27,484 nt of DNA from positions 1 to 27,484 of the forward strand of contig CAZXBG010000041.1 in assembly GCA_964638865.1 (NCBI GenBank), in the 5' to 3' direction. The notes under the pieces are model-generated. The model worked only from the letters and a program-made list of their open reading frames with translations, did no database searches and had not been told where the DNA came from. This document shows positions 16,371-24,689 of this stretch, piece after piece. Position numbers and translations under genes: made by a program. Source of the stretch: UBA7236 sp964638865 (GTDB lineage: Bacteria > Bacteroidota > Bacteroidia > Chitinophagales > BACL12). Each line of letters opens with the position of its first letter. The first letter of the stretch is position 1.

Positions 16371-16892
16371 ATGAAAACATTTTACATAATTGTATGCCTA
16401 TTTTTTGCACTTCTTTTTAGTGCATGTACTGCGCCAAAAGCGGTATCAGGAACTCGTTCAGGAGATATAGCACCAGAAATTTCTGCTGTGGATCCGGGAG
16501 GTAATACCTTGACATTGAGCAGTCTGCGAGGAAAATATGTGTTGGTTGAATTTTGGGAATCAGGCAATAGCCAGTCGCGAAAAAATCACTTTGAGATGGG
16601 AAGAATGTACCAGAAATACAGAGATGGGATCTTCGAAGATGGAAATGGGTTCACAATATATAGTATTTCCATAGATAGTGATAAGTCAAAATGGTTATCA
16701 GCAATTAGAGAGGATGTTATGGTATGGCCAGCGCAGGTTATTGATACTAATGCATGGAATTCAAAACCATTGCTCGACTATGCAGTTGCTTCACTACCAA
16801 AATATTATTTATTGAATGGGGAAGGTATCATCCTTCAGCATAATATTATTATTTCCGATCTGGAAAAAATATTAATAAAGTATTTAGAATAA
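16371..16892 (+). CDS. thioredoxin-fold lipoprotein lacking active-site cysteines
   Basis: 173 residues from the ATG at 16371 (an in-frame TTG 12 nt upstream is not needed). A signal peptide ends in a lipobox-like LLFSAC (Cys about 19), so it is probably an outer-membrane lipoprotein facing the periplasm. The rest looks like a TlpA/AhpC-type thioredoxin domain: GDIAPEISAVDPGGNTLTLSSLRGKYVLVEFW, then the cis-proline strand SLPKYYLLNGEG. The usual FWASWCxxC is FWESGNSQSRKNH: the two cysteine positions are Asn and Ser, so disulfide chemistry is impossible at this site. A binding or structural role is more likely. The gene is duplicated immediately downstream. Confidence 0.8.
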   Translation: MKTFYIIVCLFFALLFSACTAPKAVSGTRSGDIAPEISAVDPGGNTLTLSSLRGKYVLVEFWESGNSQSRKNHFEMGRMYQKYRDGIFEDGNGFTIYSISIDSDKSKWLSAIREDVMVWPAQVIDTNAWNSKPLLDYAVASLPKYYLLNGEGIILQHNIIISDLEKILIKYLE

Positions 16893-16914
16893 TATAAAAA
16901 CCACAACAAACACA

Positions 16915-17484
16915 ATGATGTTATCGACTTCTCAAAAGCCATTTAACACACACACACAAGCTAAACTGGTAGCAGTTTATTTTGCAATTGTAATGATACT
17001 GTCATTAACAAATTGCACTGTTTCCAATAAAGTTACGGGAATTGACACAGGCAACGTTTCCCCTGAAATTAATGCCAAAAATTACGATAATCAGGATTTG
17101 TCTCTTTCAGCACTGAAGGGCTCCTATGTACTAATAGAATTTTGGGAATCCGGAAACACCGCAGCAAGAAATAATCATTTCGAGATGGAAAGATTGTATC
17201 AAAAATATTGGAACTCCGCTTTTGAAAGAGGAGAAGGATTTTGCATTTATAGCCTGTCATTGGACACCGATAAAACCAAGTGGGCAAATGCTATTAATCA
17301 GGATAATATAAGTTGGCCTTGTCAGGTTTTGGATACAAAATCGTGGAATTCAAAGGCTGCTCTTCATTATAATGTTGGATTTCTTCCGCAATATATTCTC
17401 ATAGATGGAAATGGGGTAATTGTGAAAAAAAATATACTCATCAAAGACCTGGAGGATATTCTAAGGGAAAATTTAGATTCCTGA
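16915..17484 (+). CDS. second thioredoxin-fold lipoprotein lacking active-site cysteines
   Basis: 189 residues; two adjacent ATGs, the first used here. Its N-terminal region is longer than in the upstream copy, with the hydrophobic segment and lipobox-like SLTNC at about residue 34. The domain is clearly paralogous to the protein encoded at 16371: GNVSPEINAKNYDNQDLSLSALKG, VLIEFWESGN, NHFEMERLYQKY, DTDKTKWANAI and the cis-proline FLPQYILIDGNG. The redox motif is FWESGNTAARNNH, with Asn and Ala where Cys would be. Two cysteines elsewhere (GFCIY, WPCQV) are not in a CxxC arrangement. The 22-bp spacing from the first copy suggests one transcript. Function unknown; perhaps the two form a pair. 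Confidence 0.8.
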   Translation: MMLSTSQKPFNTHTQAKLVAVYFAIVMILSLTNCTVSNKVTGIDTGNVSPEINAKNYDNQDLSLSALKGSYVLIEFWESGNTAARNNHFEMERLYQKYWNSAFERGEGFCIYSLSLDTDKTKWANAINQDNISWPCQVLDTKSWNSKAALHYNVGFLPQYILIDGNGVIVKKNILIKDLEDILRENLDS

Positions 17485-17528
17485 TCCTCTCCTTTTCATC
17501 AATTCCTGCATTTTATTAGTGTCAATTT

Positions 17529-17561
17529 GGCAATGATTGCCGTGGTGGCAGTATTTTTGAA
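17529..17561 (+). promoter_or_regulatory. possible sigma-54 type promoter with operator-like palindrome before grpE
   Basis: TGGCAGTATTTTTGAA (17546-17561) has the GG-N10-G(C/A) layout of -24/-12 promoters, with GA instead of GC at -12. Just upstream, GGCAA-TGA-TTGCC (17529-17541) is a perfect short inverted repeat. The grpE ATG is 78 nt downstream. Bacteroidota heat-shock genes sometimes carry similar TGGCA...TTG boxes as I recall, but this is a pattern match only. Confidence 0.35.
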
Positions 17562-17638
17562 CCCGCTTGTAAGTCAGGTTTTTCCAAGATCATTGGGGAA
17601 AATGCGCCAATACGTCAAAAATAAACAATATCGAAAAT

Positions 17639-18172
17639 ATGCCGGAGGAAAAAGCTAGTTCAGAACAATTGAATGAAGAGGTTACAAATGAAAATGATTT
17701 GCCTGTTGAAGGGGAACTGTTAGATGAATCTACTACCCCTATCAAGGAGTTGGAGGAACAGAAGGAAAAATACATCAGGTTACTCGCTGAATTTGAAAAT
17801 TATAAAAGACGCACCTCTCGCGAAAGGATAGAATTATTTAAAACAGCCGGACTCGAAGTAATAAAAGACCTCTTGCCTGCATTAGATGATATTGACCGTG
17901 CTGAACAGGTTGTAGCTGACGCGAAAGATCTGGAAGCTGTGAAAGCAGGGTTAAAACTTATCAGCGAAAAAGTAAAAAATATCCTGCTCCAAAAAGGACT
18001 GAAAGAAATTGAATGTAAAGGACATGAATTTAATACGGACATGATGGAGGCTATCACAGAAATTTCAGCACCTTCAGATGATTTAAAGGGTAAAGTGGTG
18101 GAAGTTTTAGAAAAAGGATATACTTTAAATGATAAAATAATCAGATATGCTAAGGTTGTTATTGGGAAATAA
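17639..18172 (+). CDS. grpE: nucleotide exchange factor GrpE
   Basis: Co-chaperone that releases ADP from DnaK during protein refolding in the cytoplasm. 177 residues. Residues 1-40 are acidic and disordered (MPEEKASSEQLNEEVTNEND), then a long coiled-coil helix (KELEEQKEKYIRLLAEFENYKRRTSRERIE) forms the dimer stalk, and the C-terminal beta domain ends with the family signature GYTLNDKIIRYAKVVIGK. It is followed after 61 bp by dnaJ, the expected chaperone operon. dnaK itself is not in the window, as is usual for this phylum. Secure. Confidence 0.96.
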   Translation: MPEEKASSEQLNEEVTNENDLPVEGELLDESTTPIKELEEQKEKYIRLLAEFENYKRRTSRERIELFKTAGLEVIKDLLPALDDIDRAEQVVADAKDLEAVKAGLKLISEKVKNILLQKGLKEIECKGHEFNTDMMEAITEISAPSDDLKGKVVEVLEKGYTLNDKIIRYAKVVIGK

Positions 18173-18233
18173 TTTAACCTTCAGCAAAAACACAAAGCAA
18201 CATTAATAAAGTAATCACACGCGGTAGTTTATT

Positions 18234-19385
18234 ATGGCAAAAAAAGATTTTTATGAAATATTAGGTGTCACGAAATCATCGTCGCCGGAAGAAATTAAAA
18301 AAGCTTACCGGAAGATGGCATTGCAATATCATCCGGACAAGAATCCCGGGAATAAAGAATCGGAGGAAATGTTTAAGGAAGCTGCTGAAGCTTATGAAGT
18401 GTTGAGTGACCCTCAGAAAAAGGCGCGTTACGATCAATACGGTCATCAAGGTGTTAGCGGTGCAAGTGGCGGCGCAGGTCATATGAATATGGATGATATT
18501 TTCAGCCAATTTGGTGATGTTTTTGGGGAATCTGTTTTTGGAGATTTTTTTGGCGGTGGCGGAAGAAGACAACAACAACAAAGACAACGAGGAGTTCGAG
18601 GTTCTAATATTCGTATTAAAGTAAAACTCACCTTAAAAGAAATTGCAGAAGGAACTCGCAAAACAATTAAAGTAAAAAAATATGTTGTTTGTGATACTTG
18701 TCATGGCAATGGAGCGAAAGATGCGTCGAGTGTAAGCACCTGCAAAACTTGTCAGGGTTCAGGCTATGTGCGCAAAGTGCAAAATACTATTCTGGGACAA
18801 ATGGCAACAACTCAAACCTGTCACACTTGTCATGGCTCAGGACAGCAAGTGACTGCAAATTGTACTAAATGCCATGGTGCAGGAAGAATCTACGCGGAAG
18901 ACACAATAAATATTGATATACCTGCAGGTGTGCACGATGGAATTGAATTGTCGATGAACGGAAAAGGAAATGCCGGAGAAAAAGGCGGACCGAACGGAGA
19001 TCTTTTAATCAGTATCGAAGAGATTAAAGACACTGAATTAAAACGGGAAGGAAATCACGTTTTATATAATTTATATATCAGTTTTGCAGATGCAGCCTTA
19101 GGAACAAAAGTTGAAATACCTACCATTGATGGAAAGGTTCGAATAAATATTCCGGAAGGAACTCAAGGCGGGCATATCATGCGATTAAAAGGAAAAGGAT
19201 TACCGGCACTTAATAGTTACGGCAAAGGTGATCAGATAATTGAAGTACATGTTTGGGTACCAAAACATTTATCCTCCGAAGAAAAGAAAATGCTCGAAAA
19301 ATTAAAATCCTCCAAAAATTTCCATCCCGATGTTAATCAAAAAGAGAAAGGATTTTTTGAGAAAATGAAGGGGATGTTTGATTGA
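18234..19385 (+). CDS. dnaJ: chaperone protein DnaJ
   Basis: Hsp40 co-chaperone that delivers unfolded clients to DnaK and stimulates its ATPase. 383 residues with the full type I layout: J domain (residues 4-68) with HPD at 33-35; Gly-rich linker with a Gln/Arg run (about 105-125); a zinc-finger domain with four CxxCxGxG-type repeats (CDTCHGNG, CKTCQGSG, CHTCHGSG, CTKCHGAG); and the C-terminal substrate-binding beta domains ending KMKGMFD. It directly follows grpE and is presumably cotranscribed with it. Transcription would stop at the hairpin at 19469. Secure. Confidence 0.97.
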   Translation: MAKKDFYEILGVTKSSSPEEIKKAYRKMALQYHPDKNPGNKESEEMFKEAAEAYEVLSDPQKKARYDQYGHQGVSGASGGAGHMNMDDIFSQFGDVFGESVFGDFFGGGGRRQQQQRQRGVRGSNIRIKVKLTLKEIAEGTRKTIKVKKYVVCDTCHGNGAKDASSVSTCKTCQGSGYVRKVQNTILGQMATTQTCHTCHGSGQQVTANCTKCHGAGRIYAEDTINIDIPAGVHDGIELSMNGKGNAGEKGGPNGDLLISIEEIKDTELKREGNHVLYNLYISFADAALGTKVEIPTIDGKVRINIPEGTQGGHIMRLKGKGLPALNSYGKGDQIIEVHVWVPKHLSSEEKKMLEKLKSSKNFHPDVNQKEKGFFEKMKGMFD

Positions 19386-19468
19386 ACGGGTTTCGGGTAG
19401 CGTAACGCGGGTATTGGGATATCAGTTACTTTTAAATGGAGATATTATTTTTTGATTGGAACAATAAC

Positions 19469-19506
19469 AAAAAAGGAAATTAAAAGTGGTTTCAATTTCC
19501 TTTTTT
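19469..19506. terminator. bidirectional intrinsic terminator between dnaJ and hisS
   Basis: AAAAAAGGAAATT (19469-19481) and AATTTCCTTTTTT (19494-19506) form a perfect 13-bp stem with a 12-nt loop. The A-tract on one side and the T-tract on the other give a U-run in either direction. It lies between the convergent genes dnaJ and hisS, 83 nt past the dnaJ stop. Confidence 0.75.
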
Positions 19507-19620
19507 CGTTGTATGAAATGTATTAATAAAAAACAACCGTTGGAGTTGCGCAATGATTACATAAAACTATAAACAACCAATACACCTCAAAAGCAATCCC
19601 GATATCCGATACCTCACCCC

Positions 19621-21036
19621 TCACTCACTAAGATCCATAAACCCTCCACTGTTATTAATAAATGCATTTTCATTCATAAACTGAATTAATTCCTCTATGG
19701 AAATGCTTTGTTGATCGCCGGTGGACATATTTTTCAGCGTGATTTTATTTTCTTTAATTTCATTGGAACCGATCACTGCTGCATAAGGAATTTTTTTATC
19801 ATCGGCATATTTGAATTTTTTTGGCATTTTCACATTGAGGTCGGGATATATTTCACAACGAATGTTTTCACTGCGTAACTGAGTTGCATAATTCAAACAC
19901 ATTTTTTCTGCAGCCTCCTCAAATGGAATAAATAATACCTGCGTAGTTTTTAAAGCTGATTCTGGAAATAAATTTAATTCGCTGATCACATCATATATTC
20001 TGTCGAGCCCAAAGGAAATACCAACGCCACTCATGTTCGGGAGGCCAAAAATTCCGGTAAGATCATCATAACGTCCGCCACCTAATATGCTTCCGATTTT
20101 CACGTCGTTGGATATTACTTCATAGATGGTTCCTGTGTAATAACTTAAACCACGTGCCAATTTTAGATCGAAGTCTATTGTAACATTTTTATTTTCAACA
20201 CCTTTTATTTTTTCAAATAATTCCTGAATTTCTGCAATTCCTTTTTTTCCTTTTTCTCCGGTAAATTTGTTTTCAAGAAAGGTTATTTTTTCTGCCGCAA
20301 TTCCGTTAAAATCGAGTATTTCCGTTATCTTGTTCACCTGTTCATTTGTGAACGATTGTTCCTTTAATTCTTTTATTACTCCCTCAATTCCAATTTTGTC
20401 TAGCTTGTCGATGATATTTACCAGGAGTAGATTTTTTTCTGTTTCTCCGATATATTCATTCAGTCCGTCTAATATTTTTCTGTTATTTAATCGAATGGTA
20501 ACTTTCAGGTTTAATTTTTCGAAAACTTCTTTAATGATCATTACGAGTTCGGCATCTATCAATAAGCTGTTACTTCCAATAGCATCAGCATCACACTGAT
20601 AAAATTCTCTGTAGCGGCCTTTTTGCGGGCGATCTGCACGCCAAACGGGTTGTATCTGATATCGTTTAAATGGGAAACTGATCTCATTTTGGTTCATCAC
20701 TACGTATCGCGCAAAAGGAACAGTAAGATCGTACCGCAAACCTTTTTCGGAAATATCAGCTATTAATTTGTTGCTGTTTTTTTCAGTGAGTGAAACAACA
20801 TCCGCATCTTTTAAATAATCGCCGCTGTTTAATATTTTAAATAATAATTTATCGCCATCCGCACCATATTTTCCCATTAAAGTAGAAAGATTTTCCATCA
20901 CGGGAGTTTCCAATGGCTGAAATCCATATAATTCATATACATTTTTAATAGTATCAATTATATAATTTCTTTTGGAAACTTCTTCAGGTCCAAAATCACG
21001 TGTTCCTTTTGGTATTGATGGTTTTTCTTTTGCCAA
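19621..21036 (-). CDS. hisS: histidyl-tRNA synthetase
   Basis: Charges tRNA-His with histidine in the cytoplasm. 471 residues, class II synthetase. Motif 1 region ETPVMENLSTL; motif 2 YREFYQCDADAIGS; histidine-specific loop LARGLSYYTGTIYE; motif 3 GVGISFGLDRIYDVI; C-terminal anticodon-binding domain about 370-455 (VLFIPFEEAAEK, EIYPDL, YAAVIGSNE). The start codon must be TTG (minus-strand 21036-21034): it gives the conserved beginning MAKEKPSIPKGTRDFGP, an in-frame stop lies only 24 nt upstream, and no ATG occurs near it. HisZ is excluded because the histidine loops and the anticodon domain are intact. A tandem repeat array lies in the upstream region. Confidence 0.95.
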   Translation of the reverse strand: MAKEKPSIPKGTRDFGPEEVSKRNYIIDTIKNVYELYGFQPLETPVMENLSTLMGKYGADGDKLLFKILNSGDYLKDADVVSLTEKNSNKLIADISEKGLRYDLTVPFARYVVMNQNEISFPFKRYQIQPVWRADRPQKGRYREFYQCDADAIGSNSLLIDAELVMIIKEVFEKLNLKVTIRLNNRKILDGLNEYIGETEKNLLLVNIIDKLDKIGIEGVIKELKEQSFTNEQVNKITEILDFNGIAAEKITFLENKFTGEKGKKGIAEIQELFEKIKGVENKNVTIDFDLKLARGLSYYTGTIYEVISNDVKIGSILGGGRYDDLTGIFGLPNMSGVGISFGLDRIYDVISELNLFPESALKTTQVLFIPFEEAAEKMCLNYATQLRSENIRCEIYPDLNVKMPKKFKYADDKKIPYAAVIGSNEIKENKITLKNMSTGDQQSISIEELIQFMNENAFINNSGGFMDLSE

Positions 21037-21522
21037 GGTTAACTTTTTTATATTAGGTTACTTTTAAATTGTTGTTAATTGTTCTTTTGTCAACGGATAA
21101 ATTTACCAATGTGCTTATTTACCAATGTGACTGCACCCAAATCCTGTTGTTCCAATTGCAACCTATCTTTTATTGATAATTACAAATTTACGTTTTATTG
21201 TAAATTCAAATGTTAATCCACTCATTTATTTTTTATATAACTTCGTTTAACTCACCACTACTCTCAAATAACATTCGGTAATTCATTGCTACATTAGTGC
21301 ATTTTCTCGTCTGTTCATTGGTACATTTATTCGGCTGTTCATTGGTACATTGGTACATTTTTTCGGCTGTTCATTGGTACATTTTCTCGGCTGTTCATTG
21401 TTATATTGGTACATTTATTCGGCTGTTCATTGGTACATTGGTACATTTATTCGGCTGTTCATTGGTACATTTCCCCGGCTGTTCATTGGTACATTTTCTC
21501 GCCTTTTCACCGCTCTATTTAT
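21037..21522. other. 486-bp gene-free region between hisS and the phosphatase gene
   Basis: It holds two copies of a 13-bp direct repeat ATTTACCAATGTG (21101-21113 and 21117-21129) and the 192-bp tandem array at 21308-21499. The ORFs that run through the array are made of repeat translation and are not believed. No RNA gene is visible. Confidence 0.6.
21308..21499. repeat. tandem repeat array, seven units of 24 or 32 bp
   Basis: Seven units each beginning CGGCTGTTCATTG (the first has CGTCTG) with lengths 24, 32, 24, 32, 32, 24, 24 bp, total 192 bp. The long form differs by one extra 8-bp word GGTACATT; unit 4 has a variant TTATATT in that place. Unit starts: 21308, 21332, 21364, 21388, 21420, 21452, 21476. 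The units have no unique spacers, so it is not a CRISPR. Confidence 0.9.
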
Positions 21523-21969
21523 TCATCCTCTTATTATTTCCTCACATGCTTTATCCAACATTTCATAAACGGTGGAATATAATTCATCATCGTAATAGGG
21601 GTCAGGAACTGCTTTATTTTGTCCCGGTTCCACTAAATTCATGATCAATTCTACTTTTTTTTTATCCTCCTCCTGAATGGCCATATTTATTACATCGCGG
21701 TAATTGGAACTATCCATGGTATAAATGCGATCAAAGTCAGAAAAATGTTTTTGTGCGAATTTTTGCGCTTTTTGTTTGCTGATATCAATGCCATTTAATT
21801 TGGCAATTTTTTGCGAACGTGGATCTGGTGCTTCGCCAATATGCCAACTTCCGGTTCCTGCGCTTTGCACTTCCCAATTTAAACCGGCAGCAAGTATTTT
21901 ATGCCTCAGAATCCCTTCCGCAAGAGGACTCCTGCAAATATTTCCCAAACAAACCATAAGTATTTTCAT
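21523..21969 (-). CDS. low-molecular-weight protein tyrosine phosphatase
   Basis: 148 residues. The N-terminal MKILMVCLGNICRSPLAEG contains the family's catalytic P-loop C(X)5R: nucleophile C7, with R13 and S14. The general-acid loop VPDPYYDD lies near residue 118. It hydrolyses phosphotyrosine; in bacteria such enzymes act on tyrosine kinases of polysaccharide export or on other phosphoproteins, but no kinase is nearby, so the substrate is unknown. The arsenate-reductase relative is unlikely because the acid loop is DPYY. A TAATTTTG box sits just before the ATG. The gene is flanked on both sides by the same repeat family. Confidence 0.93.
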   Translation of the reverse strand: MKILMVCLGNICRSPLAEGILRHKILAAGLNWEVQSAGTGSWHIGEAPDPRSQKIAKLNGIDISKQKAQKFAQKHFSDFDRIYTMDSSNYRDVINMAIQEEDKKKVELIMNLVEPGQNKAVPDPYYDDELYSTVYEMLDKACEEIIRG

Positions 21970-21973
21970 CCTG

Positions 21974-21981
21974 CAAAATTA
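21974..21981 (-). promoter_or_regulatory. candidate -7 box for the phosphatase gene
   Basis: Minus-strand TAATTTTG, an exact TAnnTTTG match, 4 nt upstream of the ATG, implying a very short or absent leader. No clear -33 element. Confidence 0.35.
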
Positions 21982-22135
21982 ATGAAATACCGAACACCTG
22001 CCGGCTAACCAGGTCGGACGGGAGTTAAGCGTTAGAAGTGCGTTCCAATTTACAATTTAGTTTTACATGACGAAGGTCGAGGGCGAATGTATTTGTTAAT
22101 TTATTAATCGGGTAATTTGATAATTAAATGGTGCC

Positions 22136-22187
22136 CGGCTGTTCATTGGTACATTTACACATTGGTACATTGGTACATTTCATCATT
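22136..22187. repeat. second copy of the CGGCTGTTCATTG repeat family
   Basis: Begins CGGCTGTTCATTGGTACATT, continues with three further ATTGGTACATT-like words and is followed by a truncated CGGCTGTAC (22188). Same orientation as the array at 21308, so the phosphatase gene lies between two related repeats. Confidence 0.8.
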
Positions 22188-22207
22188 CGGCTGTACTTAA
22201 TTGTCAA

Positions 22208-23008
22208 TTAATAAAACCCATATTCAAAATAATACTCCACCCTAAACCCATCCTCCACGGTAATCGTATTTTTTGGAAGTCCATTATCTAAATAGTAATA
22301 TTTTGTGGAAAATGCAGGTATTGCATCCGTTGCGGTATCATAATATACACGCATTTCAATGAGTTGATCTTTATCGTTGTAAGCGTAAAACATTTTATTA
22401 TAAAATTCTTCATTCATGTTGAATGATTCTTCGGCAAGTCTGTTTTTAGCATCCCAGGTATATGTTGAATAATCTGTTTCCACCATTACCATTTTATCCA
22501 AAAAATTGCCTTCTGCATCAACTTCAAACCTCGCCGATTTTCCTATTCGCTTGATGATATTTCCTGATTTATCATATGCATAACTATATTCTCTTGCCTC
22601 GGCACTTGCGAAAATGGCTGCATTTAATTTATTTTTTTTATCATATTCAAACCCATAGGTCATCGGATACAGATCATATCCATACATGGTTATAATTCTT
22701 ATTCTACCATCGGGGAAATAAGTATATTCATCTTTCATCGTATCAATTGTTTCCTCCTCATATCCACGCTCACCATTATCAAAGGTATTTCGAAATAACC
22801 ATCCGTTTTCGGTAAATTCGGACACAGAAACGCGTGTTGTGATACTATCCTCATCCATCATAAATTGTGTTTGAGTTTTCACTTTGTTTTTTTTAAAGAT
22901 TTCAAATTCTTTTGACTGAAACCCAATATCTCCAGGCATAAATTGACCAAAAATGGAAACATTAATAAGTATCCCGGTCAATAGAAAAGTGAAACAGCGT
23001 TTGTTCAT
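22208..23008 (-). CDS. exported YD-repeat-like protein
   Basis: 266 residues of unknown function. Residues 1-21 are a signal peptide (CFTFLLTGILINVSIFGQ). From about residue 95 there is a series of short beta-hairpin motifs of the YD/RHS kind: YFPDGRIRI, YDKKNKLNA, YDKSGNIIKRI, WDAKNRLAEES, YNDKDQLIEMRV, YLDNGLPKN. YD repeats build beta-strand shells in RHS and teneurin proteins, but this is only a few repeats with no toxin or core domain, more like the small YD-containing exported proteins found in Bacteroidota. There is no C-terminal sorting domain and no lipobox, so it is probably periplasmic. It stands alone, divergent from mnmE. Confidence 0.75.
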   Translation of the reverse strand: MNKRCFTFLLTGILINVSIFGQFMPGDIGFQSKEFEIFKKNKVKTQTQFMMDEDSITTRVSVSEFTENGWLFRNTFDNGERGYEEETIDTMKDEYTYFPDGRIRIITMYGYDLYPMTYGFEYDKKNKLNAAIFASAEAREYSYAYDKSGNIIKRIGKSARFEVDAEGNFLDKMVMVETDYSTYTWDAKNRLAEESFNMNEEFYNKMFYAYNDKDQLIEMRVYYDTATDAIPAFSTKYYYLDNGLPKNTITVEDGFRVEYYFEYGFY

Positions 23009-23213
23009 ATTGAATTATTTTGATGGTTAAAGTTATAACAAATATTTTTAGCTGTTTCTTCGTTTCCACGTTGAACAGGCACACGCAACACGCTGTTAAT
23101 TTTTTTAGTCTTAGCGAACGTCTTGGTATAAAAATGAACATTCTTGAAGTTACACATTGTTTTATCTCAAACCTATGTTACAAATTTCAGTAATTGCTAT
23201 ACCTTCGCAAACA

Positions 23214-24590
23214 ATGCAAATTACTGATCACAAAGATACCATTGTTGCCATAAGCACCCCGCCCGGAATTGGTGCTATTGCCGTTATCCGATTGTCGGGC
23301 GAGAAGGCCATAAAAATAACCGACGAAATTTTTGTTGGAAAGAAGCTAACCGATGTTCCATCGCATACTTTGCATTTCGGCATAATAGAAAAAAATGGAA
23401 ACAAGGTTGACGAAGTAGTAGTTGGTATTTTTCGAAATCCAAAGTCGTATACCGGAGAAGATATTATTGAAATTTCCTGTCATGGTTCGCCTTTTATACA
23501 ACAACAAATTCTGCAACTCCTAATTTCAAAAGGTGCCCGTTTGGCAAAACCGGGGGAGTTTACCATGCGTGCTTTTTTAAATGGGAAAATGGACCTGAGT
23601 CAGGCGGAGGCAGTTGCAGATCTTATTAATGCAGAAACACTTGCCGCACACGATATCGCATTAAAACAAATGCGGGGAGGCTACAGCGAGGAATTAAAAA
23701 AATTGCGATATGAATTAATTCACTTTGGTTCCATGGTTGAACTGGAGTTAGACTTCAGCGAAGAAGATGTGGAATTTGCCGAACGCCGACACATGCAGTT
23801 ATTAATTGGGAAAATAAATACCATTTTAAATGGATTGATAAACTCTTTTGAATTAGGTAATGTAATTAAAAATGGAATTAATACCGTAATTGCCGGAAGA
23901 CCCAATGCAGGAAAATCCACTTTATTAAATGCTTTATTAAATGAAGAAAGAGCCATAGTTAGTGAAATACCAGGAACTACCAGAGATACCATTGAAGAAG
24001 AATTAAATATCAACGGAATTGTATTTCGATTAATTGATACTGCCGGAATTCGCGAAGCAAAGGATGAAATAGAAAAAATGGGTGTCGCAAAAACCATGGA
24101 AAAAATTAAAACATCCACTTTATTAATGTATGTTTTTGATGTAAATACGATGCGTTTTTCAGATGTTAAAAATGATCTCGATTCTTTAATTTCCTCCGGC
24201 GATAAAATGTTACTGGTAGCAAATAAAATTGACACCCCTGATGGCGGAAAATTACGCGCTAATTTTTTCGAGTTAGAACCCGACGCCTATATTTCCTCCC
24301 TCGAAAAAACAAATATTGAAGAATTAAAAACTTCCATGTATAAAAAGATCGTCACAGAAGATCTCAACATCGGCAATATAATAGTCACCAACGCCCGCCA
24401 CCTCGAAGCCCTCCAAAAAACCCGTCATTCGCTGGACGAAGTGCTCAACGCCATCAGCAGCGAATTAAGCGGAGAATTAACAGCGCTTCATATTCGTTAC
24501 GCACTCAATGCACTGGGCGAAATAACAGGGGAGATAACCAATGATGATTTGTTGGATGATATTTTTAGGAATTTTTGTATCGGAAAGTAA
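23214..24590 (+). CDS. mnmE: tRNA uridine-5-carboxymethylaminomethyl modification GTPase MnmE
   Basis: With MnmG it installs the cmnm5 group on wobble U34 of certain tRNAs. 458 residues from the ATG at 23214, the family's usual length; earlier in-frame starts (ATG 23175, TTG 23157) add non-conserved residues. The N-terminal folate-binding domain starts DTIVAISTPPGIGAIAVIRLSG. The G domain has G1 GRPNAGKS (about 228-235), G2 GTTRDT, G3 DTAG and G4 NKID. The C-terminal FCIGK with the catalytic-site Cys is intact. A TACCTTCG box (23200-23207) sits 6 nt before the ATG. Its last 18 bases are the start of a 20-bp sequence repeated at 25784. Secure. Confidence 0.97.
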   Translation: MQITDHKDTIVAISTPPGIGAIAVIRLSGEKAIKITDEIFVGKKLTDVPSHTLHFGIIEKNGNKVDEVVVGIFRNPKSYTGEDIIEISCHGSPFIQQQILQLLISKGARLAKPGEFTMRAFLNGKMDLSQAEAVADLINAETLAAHDIALKQMRGGYSEELKKLRYELIHFGSMVELELDFSEEDVEFAERRHMQLLIGKINTILNGLINSFELGNVIKNGINTVIAGRPNAGKSTLLNALLNEERAIVSEIPGTTRDTIEEELNINGIVFRLIDTAGIREAKDEIEKMGVAKTMEKIKTSTLLMYVFDVNTMRFSDVKNDLDSLISSGDKMLLVANKIDTPDGGKLRANFFELEPDAYISSLEKTNIEELKTSMYKKIVTEDLNIGNIIVTNARHLEALQKTRHSLDEVLNAISSELSGELTALHIRYALNALGEITGEITNDDLLDDIFRNFCIGK

Positions 24591-24592
24591 CT
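24573..24592 (+). repeat. putative att site, left copy (3' end of mnmE)
   Basis: TTTTGTATCGGAAAGTAACT covers the codons F-C-I-G-K-stop of mnmE plus two bases and recurs exactly at 25784-25803. The corresponding end of thdF/trmE (mnmE) is the established integration site of Salmonella genomic island 1 and relatives. Confidence 0.6.
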
Positions 24593-24689
24593 TCTACAAA
24601 GCATTTTGATTGATTGAGCAGTATGCCACCTTTTATAAAATTATTTAAAAGTTCCACTAAATCTGTCATGAATCTGTGAGATGCTTAAA

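Noticed and set aside
21308..21499. CRISPR-like array
   Set aside because: The units follow each other without unique spacers and there are no cas genes.
21297..21644. ORFs of 115 and 72 codons across the tandem array
   Set aside because: They are translations of the 24/32-bp repeat (periodic Leu/Phe/Val/His/Tyr), overlap the phosphatase gene on the other strand and have no independent support.
23157..23213. Longer N terminus for MnmE (TTG 23157 or ATG 23175)
   Set aside because: The extra residues are not like the family's N terminus, and the ATG at 23214 gives the expected length and sits just after a -7-like box.
23720..24235. 171-codon minus-strand ORF inside mnmE
   Set aside because: Ser/Leu/Phe-rich antisense shadow of the MnmE G domain.
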